DNA of 64,000 bases from Natronococcus occultus SP4. GTDB taxonomy: Archaea; Halobacteriota; Halobacteria; Halobacteriales; Natrialbaceae. The notes beneath the pieces were generated by a model. It had not been told where the DNA came from. It saw only the letters and a list, made by a program, of their open reading frames with translations, and did not search any database. The DNA lies in NCBI RefSeq assembly GCF_000328685.1, contig NC_019974.1, positions 921,001 through 985,000 of the forward strand. The letters are read 5' to 3'. This document shows positions 24,839-31,207 of the stretch, piece by piece (the stretch's first letter is position 1; each line of letters begins with the position of its first letter). The position numbers and the translations under genes were made by a program.

Positions 24839-25300
24839 TCACTCCGCCTCCGCGTGCTCGCGTTTCAGCGAGAGAACGGTGCGATCGAACTCGCAGACGA
24901 GTTCGTCGTCCTGGTTGAACGCCTCGACGCGCATCGTGACGATCCCGCGCTCGCCGTCACTGGTCTCGCGCTTGTCGGTTACCGTCGACTGGACCCGGAT
25001 CGTATCGCCGTGAAATACGGGCTGTGGGTGTTCGACGTTGTCGTAAGAGAGGTTCGCGACGATCGTCCCGTCGGTCGTCTCCGGGATCGAGATCCCGACC
25101 GCAAGCGACATCGTGTAGAGCCCGTTGACTAGCCGGTCGCCGAACTGCGTCTCGTCAGCGAACTCCGCGTCGAGGTGGAGGGGCTGCTGGTTCATCGTCA
25201 TATCACAGAAGCGCTGGTTGTCGCTCTCGGAGACCGTCCGTCGGCGCTCGTGTTCGATGGTCTCGCCGACCTCGAACTCCTCGTAGTACAGTCCCGTCAT
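24839..25300 (-). CDS. MaoC-family (hot-dog) enoyl-CoA hydratase-like protein
   Basis: 153 residues from ATG at 25298-25300 (an upstream start at 25327 is less likely as the strand YYEEFEVGETIEH comes just after the second ATG). The hydratase-2 catalytic pair lies in CDMTMNQQPLHLDAEFADE (Asp/Asn and His), followed by FGDRLVNGLYTMSLAVGI and VFHGDTIRV. It probably hydrates an (R)-specific enoyl- or mesaconyl-type CoA ester. First gene of a run with the two PH-domain genes. Substrate undetermined. Confidence 0.88.
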   Translation of the reverse strand: MTGLYYEEFEVGETIEHERRRTVSESDNQRFCDMTMNQQPLHLDAEFADETQFGDRLVNGLYTMSLAVGISIPETTDGTIVANLSYDNVEHPQPVFHGDTIRVQSTVTDKRETSDGERGIVTMRVEAFNQDDELVCEFDRTVLSLKREHAEAE

Positions 25301-25554
25301 GGGTTCGACCTCCACGAGATCGTACAAAAACGCGTCGGGATCTCGAGACGTCGACTGCAGGTGCCATACCGAGAACGCGGGACGTCGGGATCGAATCGAA
25401 GCGGGCGCTCGACCGTTCGTAGTTGCAAGTATTGCTCGAATTAGCCCGAAGTGACAAGGGTTATTGTTCGACGCACCGATCAGTCGGATCGAGCCTGCAC
25501 TGCGATCCGGGTCGACGGCTCGTCGATCCGTCGCGGTACAGCAACCGTCTCACA

Positions 25555-26829
25555 ATGACAACAGCCGAACCCACAGCGGAATCCGAACCGGAAAGCGCCG
25601 TCGAAACCGCCCGCCGTCAGCTCGAGCGCGCGGCCGCTCACCTCGAGGTCGACGACGGCGTCGTCGAGCGGCTTCGCTATCCGAAGGACGTCTACCGGGT
25701 GACGATTCCGCTCGAGCGCGACGACGGCACTACCGAGATGTTTACCGGTTACCGCGCCCACCACGACAGCGTTCGGGGGCCGTTCAAGGGCGGACTGCGC
25801 TACCACCCGGGCGTCACCGAAGACGAGTGCGTCGGGCTCTCGATGTGGATGACCTGGAAGTGTGCCGTGATGGATCTCCCCTTCGGCGGTGCGAAAGGCG
25901 GCGTCGTCGTCGATCCCAAGGAGCTGAGCCGGGGCGAGAAGGAACGGCTCACGCGACGGTTCGCCGAGGAGCTCCGCCCCGTGATCGGGCCGATGAAGGA
26001 TATCCCCGCCCCCGACATGGGGACCGATCCACAGACGATGGCGTGGTTCATGGACTCCTACTCGATGCAGGTCGGTGAGACGACGCCGGGCGTCGTCACG
26101 GGGAAACCGCCCGTCATCGGCGGCTCCAAGGGCCGCGAGAAGGCACCTGGACGCAGCGTCGGGATCATCACCCGGGAGGCGATCGACTACTACGACTGGG
26201 AGCTCGAGGACACGACGGTCGCGGTCCAGGGGTTCGGTAGCGTCGGCGCCAACGCGGCCCGCTACCTCGACGAGCGCGGAGCGACGATCGTCGCGGTTTC
26301 GGACGTCGACGGCGCAATCTACGACCCCGACGGGTTCGACACGAACGACGTCGAGGATCACGACAAGACGCCGGGGATGGTCTCGACCTACGACGCCCCC
26401 GAGACGCTCTCTAACGCGGAGCTACTGGAGCTCGATGTCGACGTGTTGATCCCGGCCGCGGTCGGGAACGTGTTGACCGCCGAGAACGCCAGAAACGTCC
26501 AGGCCGACATGATCGTCGAGGGCGCGAACGGTCCGACGACGTCGGCGGCCGACCAGGTCTTCGAGGACCAGGGCGTCCACGTGATCCCCGACATCCTCGC
26601 GAACGCCGGCGGTGTGACGGTGAGTTACTTCGAGTGGCTCCAGGACATCAACCGCCGTGCCTGGAGCTTAGAGCGGGTCCACGAGGAACTCGAGACCGAG
26701 ATGCTTCGAGGCTGGAACGCAGTTCGTGAAGAGTACGACACCCGCGACGTGACCTGGCGAGACGCTACCTACCTGGTCGCGCTCTCGCGAATCGCGGAAG
26801 CCCACAACGCTCGCGGTCTGTGGCCCTGA
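25555..26829 (+). CDS. gdh: Glutamate dehydrogenase (Glu/Leu/Phe/Val dehydrogenase family)
   Basis: 424 residues from ATG at 25555. Glutamate-binding lysine region is [13 protein letters not shown] and the catalytic lysine is in [32 protein letters not shown] follows. The Rossmann domain begins [18 protein letters not shown]. It interconverts glutamate and 2-oxoglutarate plus ammonia. The aspartate after the second beta strand ([10 protein letters not shown]) favours NAD over NADP but does not settle it. The 3' end points towards the origin region; haloarchaea usually carry several gdh paralogues. Confidence 0.94.
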   Translation: MTTAEPTAESEPESAVETARRQLERAAAHLEVDDGVVERLRYPKDVYRVTIPLERDDGTTEMFTGYRAHHDSVRGPFKGGLRYHPGVTEDECVGLSMWMTWKCAVMDLPFGGAKGGVVVDPKELSRGEKERLTRRFAEELRPVIGPMKDIPAPDMGTDPQTMAWFMDSYSMQVGETTPGVVTGKPPVIGGSKGREKAPGRSVGIITREAIDYYDWELEDTTVAVQGFGSVGANAARYLDERGATIVAVSDVDGAIYDPDGFDTNDVEDHDKTPGMVSTYDAPETLSNAELLELDVDVLIPAAVGNVLTAENARNVQADMIVEGANGPTTSAADQVFEDQGVHVIPDILANAGGVTVSYFEWLQDINRRAWSLERVHEELETEMLRGWNAVREEYDTRDVTWRDATYLVALSRIAEAHNARGLWP

Positions 26830-26870
26830 CAGTCGTCGACGAGCCGCTATAGCGGCAGGTATGGGCCGGA

Positions 26871-26896
26871 CCCACACCCCTCGTTCAGAGTGAAAG
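26871..26896 (-). other. Origin recognition box-like element A
   Basis: Minus-strand core TTTCACTCTGAACGAGGGG with a following TGTGGG tail, lying between gdh and the 3' end of orc1/cdc6. It matches element E exactly over 17 bases and elements B, C and D with few changes. It shows that boxes lie on both sides of the initiator gene. Confidence 0.75.
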
Positions 26897-26942
26897 ATTT
26901 GTGAGAGAGCCCTCGCCCCCTTTTCCGTCGTCGGTCGACTGT

Positions 26943-27022
26943 CTTCGCTCCGTCTCGGCTCTCTTCGCTCCGTCTCGGCTCTCTTCGCTCCGTCTCGGCT
27001 CTCTTCGCTCCGTCTCGGCTCT
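26943..27022. repeat. Tandem repeat, 4 perfect copies of a 20-bp unit
   Basis: CTTCGCTCCGTCTCGGCTCT repeated four times without a mismatch, in the gap between gdh and orc1/cdc6. Not a multiple of 3 and not in a gene. Perfect identity implies recent expansion. Confidence 0.95.
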
Positions 27023-27045
27023 CTTTGCCTTCATCGATTGATCGA

Positions 27046-27185
27046 TCGAGTCACTACAAGGACGTCGAGCGACGCGAACCGCTACGGAACCGTCGAGAGG
27101 CTCGAACCGATACGAGAACGTCGAGAAGCTCGGATCAATACGGGAACGTCGAGAACCGCGAATCGCTACGAAAACGTCGAAAGAT
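27046..27185. repeat. Five degenerate 28-bp tandem units overlapping the orc1/cdc6 3' end
   Basis: CGTCGAG (CGTCGAA in the last) recurs at 27063, 27091, 27119, 27147 and 27175, exactly 28 bp apart. The rest of each unit is like CGAACCGCTACGGRAACG. The last unit runs 20 nt into the coding end of the initiator gene. No spacers separate the units, so it is not a CRISPR. Position beside the origin suggests iterons or an expanded segment. Confidence 0.85.
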
Positions 27186-28449
27186 CGACGCGGCCGCGGG
27201 TCGAGCCGTCGGTGTCGGTGAGTTTGTCGTACGGCGGCAGCTCTCCGAGCGAGTCGTCCCGCCGAACCGCCTTGACGATGTGTTTCGGATCGGTCACCAG
27301 CCGGTGGAGAAGGTAACTCCCCTGAGAGCGACCACCACCCGTCTTCTCCGACTCGATGACACCCAGGAACGCCTGCTCTTTGAGCTGGCGGTAGAGGCCG
27401 TTCTCGGTGATCGGATCGGTCGCGACCAGCTCGCAGATATCGGCGTAGCGCTCGTAGATCTCGCGGGTCTTGTAGGTCTCGCGATCCCCAGTGACGATAC
27501 AGCTTGCCAGCGCGTACAGTGCCAGCTTCGCGTGGACGGTCGCTCCGCTGGTGAGCTCCTCGATCCGATTGATCTCGGCGACCTCCTGGGCCTGCTTGAT
27601 ATGACGTTCCGAAACCGCTTCCGAGGTCGTCCGACGGGCGAGCTCGCCGGCCTCCTTGAGGATCTCGATTGCCTTGCGCGCGTCGCCGTGTTTCTTCGCC
27701 GCCAGCGCCGCACAGAGCTCGATCGTTCCGTCCTCGAGGACGTCGGGCTGGAAGGCGTCCTCGCGGTTGCGCATGATCTCTCGGAGCTGGGCGGCGTCGT
27801 AGGGGTGGAAAAACAGCTCCCGGTGGCCGAAGCTGCTGTCGATGCGCTCGTCTAAGGTCTCGCGGTACTGGACCTTGTTACTGATCCCGATGACACCGAT
27901 GTAGGTGTCGGTCTTGCGTGCCTCGCGGGCCCGGGAGAGCTGCATCAAAATGTTGCTGTTGTCGAGCTTGTCGATCTCGTCGAGGATCACGATCACCGAG
28001 TCGAAAAACTCCTCGAGGATCGACCAGATGTGCTGGTAGTACTCCATCGTTCCGACCCCGCGGACCGGGATGTGGTCGTCGTAGCTGGTCTGGTCGGCGA
28101 GACTGAGCGCCAGCTGGCGGGTCGCCCGCGTCTCGGTGTTGGCCTCCGAGCAGTCGACGTAGAGGACGTCGCAGTCGATCTCGTTGTCCTCGGCAGCGTC
28201 CCGGGCTCGCGTCGCGACGTGGCGGGAGATGAGGCTCTTCCCGGTCCCGGTCTTGCCGTAGATCATTACGTTGTTCGGTGGGTCGCCCCGCGTGATCGCC
28301 CCGATTTCGGCGGCGACGGACTGGATCTCGTCGTCCCGACCGACGATCCGGTCCTCCTCGGGGACGTGGCCGACGTGCAGGAGTTCTTTCCGATTGAAGA
28401 TCGGATCCTGCGACTGGAAGAGAGGATCCCCACCGGCCTGTTCGGTCAT
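27166..28449 (-). CDS. cdc6: Orc1/Cdc6 family replication initiator
   Basis: 427 residues. AAA+ domain: Walker A GKTGTGKS (65-72), Walker B VIVILDEID with D157/E158, sensor 1 in IGVIGISNKV, arginine-finger region DERIDSSFG. A C-terminal winged-helix domain (about residues 330-425, LYRQLKEQAFLGVIESEK and YLLHRLV) binds origin boxes. It should recognise the box elements around it, open the AT-rich region and recruit MCM. The gene is divergent from the origin spacer, the standard layout in haloarchaea where each origin is linked to its own initiator. No truncation seen. Confidence 0.96.
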   Translation of the reverse strand: MTEQAGGDPLFQSQDPIFNRKELLHVGHVPEEDRIVGRDDEIQSVAAEIGAITRGDPPNNVMIYGKTGTGKSLISRHVATRARDAAEDNEIDCDVLYVDCSEANTETRATRQLALSLADQTSYDDHIPVRGVGTMEYYQHIWSILEEFFDSVIVILDEIDKLDNSNILMQLSRAREARKTDTYIGVIGISNKVQYRETLDERIDSSFGHRELFFHPYDAAQLREIMRNREDAFQPDVLEDGTIELCAALAAKKHGDARKAIEILKEAGELARRTTSEAVSERHIKQAQEVAEINRIEELTSGATVHAKLALYALASCIVTGDRETYKTREIYERYADICELVATDPITENGLYRQLKEQAFLGVIESEKTGGGRSQGSYLLHRLVTDPKHIVKAVRRDDSLGELPPYDKLTDTDGSTRGRVDLSTFS

Positions 28450-28776
28450 ATTCTCCCCTTGGAGAGTTATCTAATAAAGCTATGGAAGGTAGCTCAGACT
28501 GATAACGAGTGGGCAACAGCCCTGAACCGGTACGTTTCGAGGATCTGCCGTCTCGCCGTCTCGAAACCGGATGCAGACTGAATACGACCCGACGGTCGAT
28601 GGTGACTGGCTGGTCGGCAGGGATCGTCGACTCGGGAGGGACTGCCAGTTCGGTTCGGACTGCGGGGTACGGTCGCCACCAGTCCGGTCGGCCCGTCGAG
28701 TACGATCACTACCGAGCCGGACGGTTCGTCCGGACCGACACTGTCGTGACTACTCATCCACCCCTTCATCTCTCCT

Positions 28777-28813
28777 ACCCCACCCCACCCCCACCCCTCG
28801 TTCAGACTGAAAC
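28777..28813 (-). other. Origin recognition box-like element B
   Basis: Minus-strand TTTCAGTCTGAACGAGGGG followed by a G-rich tail TGGGGGTGGGG. Two bases differ from the common core. The core end faces the AT-rich region and the G tail points to the initiator gene. Confidence 0.8.
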
Positions 28814-28824
28814 GGCCCGAGAAG

Positions 28825-28849
28825 GTGGGGGGTGGGGGTGGGGCGGGGG
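28825..28849 (+). other. G-tract (possible G-quadruplex) beside box B
   Basis: Runs of 6, 5, 4 and 5 guanines separated by single T or C bases in 25 nt. It starts 11 nt after box B, whose own tail is C-rich on this strand, so the two G/C tracts are inverted relative to each other and could also pair as a hairpin. Confidence 0.7.
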
Positions 28850-28902
28850 TCCGAAGGTGGATCGAGACCGTGGTACTTCATTCGCGCACAGAAGACAGAC
28901 GT

Positions 28903-28944
28903 ATTCCAGATATCCGATAGAGAGATTCCAGACGTCCGATAGAG
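28903..28944. repeat. Direct repeat pair in the origin region
   Basis: ATTCCAGATATCCGATAGAG (28903-28922) and ATTCCAGACGTCCGATAGAG (28925-28944) match in 18 of 20 positions with a 22-bp period. A further short pair, TGGAAATC at 28993 and 29004, lies just beyond. Possible accessory protein sites. Confidence 0.75.
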
Positions 28945-29140
28945 CTTCCATCGTTGTTTGGCGCCGTCGATAGCAGCCGGGTGTACTGCCTGTGGAAATC
29001 GAATGGAAATCCAACGTGGTGCGAGAATTGACAGGAGGGAAAAGCTCGGAACGACGCTCTCCGAGAGGAAACGCCTCATGGTCAACGCTGCCGTGATTTG
29101 GCAGTTTCTCGACTAATCCCTCACACACTGCTCCAAGGCC

Positions 29141-29268
29141 TACTAGCTAGTATTATATCTTATGGTATAGGTAGTAGCTTCCTATACCACAGTTATAATA
29201 ATATACAAAATATCCAAATGTGTTGTTTAGTGTTACCTATCTAGATCTAGCTCTTTCTAGGTTACTAG
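29141..29268. other. AT-rich duplex-unwinding region
   Basis: A stretch far richer in A+T than anything else in the window, with runs such as AGTTATAATAATATACAAAA. It contains palindromes TACTAGCTAGTA (29141-29152) and CTAGATCTAG (29241-29250) and the inverted repeat TGGTATAGG/CCTATACCA (29163-29171 and 29181-29189). It lies between boxes B and C, the position of the unwinding element in known archaeal origins. Confidence 0.8.
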
Positions 29269-29369
29269 CGGTCCAGCCGCTCAGCTCCTCGAATACGCGG
29301 CTTCGTCCCTGTCGAGGATTTCCCTTCCTTCCCTTCCCCCTCCCCGGGGTGGGGATTCTCGTTCGGCCG

Positions 29370-29399
29370 TTTTCACTCTGAATCGGGGGTGGGGGTGGG
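29370..29399 (+). other. Origin recognition box-like element C
   Basis: Plus-strand TTTTCACTCTGAATCGGGGG followed by TGGGGGTGGG. The core faces the AT-rich region and the G tail points away, mirror-image to box B. Confidence 0.8.
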
Positions 29400-29431
29400 A
29401 AGGGTCGTCTCGAGACGGATCCGCCGCTTCT

Positions 29432-29459
29432 CCCCCCCACACCCAACTCAGAGTGAAAT
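29432..29459 (-). other. Origin recognition box-like element D
   Basis: Minus-strand ATTTCACTCTGAGTTGGG with tail TGTGGGGGGG. The half nearest the G tail diverges from the consensus, but TTTCACTCTGA is intact. Confidence 0.7.
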
Positions 29460-29486
29460 CACCACCCACTCCGTCGCTCGATCTCG

Positions 29487-29506
29487 CTTCACTCTGAACG
29501 AGGGGA
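29487..29506 (+). other. Origin recognition box-like element E
   Basis: Plus-strand CTTCACTCTGAACGAGGGG, the same core as box A, but the G tail stops after four G. It is about 90 nt before the Mrp-like gene and may also affect its promoter. Confidence 0.75.
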
Positions 29507-29598
29507 CCGAGTGCCAGGATTCCGATACCGAGCGAGCGTGTTCCCAGGCCCTGGGAAGAGCCGCCGGGTGAAAGACCATCCGTTCCGAACTGACGCCT

Positions 29599-30891
29599 AT
29601 GGAAGACGAGACACCGCGGACCGACGAGGAGATCAAACGCGCAGTCATCGACAGAACCCGAGAGGTACAGCTGGCCGACGGTGACCCGGTCAGCGAGCAG
29701 CTCCTCGAGGACGTCTCCGTCGAGGACGGGGTCGTCACGTTCACGGTCGTCTTCGATCGGCTCAACCGACGGTTGAGCGAGCGCCTCTCGGATCAACTCC
29801 GGGGTGCAGGCCTCGCGACCGAGGGGATCGACCACGTTCGGATCGAGGCGACCGACGCCGAGGCACCCGAGAGCGGTCTTCCCGTGACGGGTGTCGACTC
29901 GCTGATCGCGATCGGCAGCGCGAAAGGCGGGGTCGGCAAGACGACGATCACCGCCGCGCTCGCGCGGGCGCTCAACGAGTCCGGACTCGACGTGGCGGTC
30001 TTCGACGCGAACGTCTACGCGCCGGACATCCCTGACCTGCTGGGTGCGGAGGGACCGGTCCAGAACACGCCCTCGGGACGGCCTAAGCCGATCGAGGCCG
30101 ACGGAATCGAGGTCGTCAGTCTCGATCTGATCGCTGAGGACGGCCCCGTCGCCTGGCGCGGCGCGATGGTCCACGACGTCCTGAAGGACCTGCTCGGGGA
30201 CGCGACCTGGGACGACCGGGACGTCCTGCTGGTCGATCTCCCGCCGGGGATCGGCGACGCCGTCTACACGATCGTCCAGCAGGCACCGCTCGACGGCGCC
30301 CTGCTCGTCAGCACGCCGACCGACGCCGGCGTCCGGGCGACCGAGCGCACCGGCGCGTTGTTTACCGCCAACGACGTCGAGACGATCGGCGTCGTCCCGA
30401 ACATGACCGCGACGGGAGCCGAGTCCTCTCCCTACGAGGGGGATGGACGCGAGCTCGAGGACGCGATCAACGAGGAGGCGATCGCGTCGATCGACCCCGT
30501 CCCCTTCGACTCCGCGCTCCGGACGCCGACGGCGTGTTCGTTCGGCGAGGACGGCTCGCCCGGCGAGCGGGCGGTCGCCGCGCTCGGCGAGACCGTTGCC
30601 GAGTTCGTCGCGGGCCGCGGCGGGAGTCGGGCGCCCGCGGACGCGATCGATCTACGCGGGCTTCCGCCCGAGACCTGTAAGCGACAGGCGATCACGGAGC
30701 TGGCCGTCAGTGACGGCGAGCTCACGCTGCTCTGTCGACACGACCCCGAGGAGCTGCGTGAGTCGATCGAGGAGACTCTCGCGTCCGACGGGAAGCGACT
30801 CGACCGGGTAGACATCGAGGATATCGGTCAGGAGGGCTGGGTCCTCGAACTCGAGACCGAGCTACTCGCGCGGTCGGAGCCGCTGGCCTGA
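29599..30891 (+). CDS. Mrp/NBP35-like P-loop ATPase with C-terminal DUF2249-like domain
   Basis: 430 residues in three parts: an N-terminal MIP18/DUF59-like segment (about 8-85), a MinD/Mrp ATPase (P-loop GSAKGGVGKTT, residues 106-116; switch DVLLVDLPPGIGDA), and a C-terminal stretch from about 352 (DLRGLPPETCKRQAITELA, CRHDPEEL) resembling DUF2249/TusA-like modules. The CxxC that holds the bridging Fe-S cluster in Mrp/NBP35 is missing where expected (GVVPNMTATGAESSP). It may help mature the molybdoenzyme or its Fe-S beta subunit encoded 316 nt downstream; DUF2249 proteins are frequent in denitrification loci. An alternative is a replication or partition role, as it starts at the origin. Confidence 0.82.
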   Translation: MEDETPRTDEEIKRAVIDRTREVQLADGDPVSEQLLEDVSVEDGVVTFTVVFDRLNRRLSERLSDQLRGAGLATEGIDHVRIEATDAEAPESGLPVTGVDSLIAIGSAKGGVGKTTITAALARALNESGLDVAVFDANVYAPDIPDLLGAEGPVQNTPSGRPKPIEADGIEVVSLDLIAEDGPVAWRGAMVHDVLKDLLGDATWDDRDVLLVDLPPGIGDAVYTIVQQAPLDGALLVSTPTDAGVRATERTGALFTANDVETIGVVPNMTATGAESSPYEGDGRELEDAINEEAIASIDPVPFDSALRTPTACSFGEDGSPGERAVAALGETVAEFVAGRGGSRAPADAIDLRGLPPETCKRQAITELAVSDGELTLLCRHDPEELRESIEETLASDGKRLDRVDIEDIGQEGWVLELETELLARSEPLA

Positions 30892-31003
30892 GTCATCGAC
30901 CCGATCTGATCTGGCTCGATCCCACGTTTGCGTCCTCGATTCGGACGCTGTCCGGAACGGTTTTCGAACGATCCGAAACGGTGTCTCGTTCCATCTTCCT
31001 CAC

Positions 31004-31026
31004 CCCGTTATAAACTCCCCGCTATA
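31004..31026 (+). promoter_or_regulatory. Shared upstream element of the molybdoenzyme operon
   Basis: CCCCGTTATAAACTCCCC followed by GCTATA, about 200 nt before the alpha-subunit start. A near-identical element is at 36876-36898, before the HTH regulator. The palindromic TTATAA flanked by C-runs could be a TATA box plus BRE, a regulator site, or both. The rest of the 316-nt gap (30892-31207) has no gene I can support. Confidence 0.65.
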
Positions 31027-31207
31027 CCGTGGTTTCCGGGCCGTTCGTACCCATTCGGTGGGAACAGACGTGTCTGGTTAAAGAATAGCCTCCCAACGGT
31101 ATCCTGTATGAAACACGGACAATCGGAACCCACGGAACGCCATCCGTGCCGGGCAACGACTGCACCGTCCGTCGGCTCTCTCCGGGCGACGGTTACGGGG
31201 TGGTACC

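Larger units (their letters stand above)
28450..29598. other. Predicted replication origin (oriC-type intergenic region)
   Basis: 1149 nt without a credible gene between the divergent orc1/cdc6 and Mrp-like genes. It contains four box elements (B-E), an AT-rich stretch at 29141-29268 between inward-facing boxes B and C, two small direct repeats and a long G-run. Genes to the right are mostly on the plus strand and several to the left on the minus strand, as expected if forks leave from here. Apparent short reading frames inside it have no family similarity and overlap the repeats. Confidence 0.85.

Noticed and set aside
27046-27185. CRISPR array
   Set aside because: The units are contiguous 28-mers with no spacers and drift along their whole length; no cas genes are nearby.
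28509-29446. Several short reading frames on both strands in the origin spacer
   Set aside because: Low-complexity translations across G/C tracts and repeats, no family motifs, no start signals; the region is better explained as an origin.
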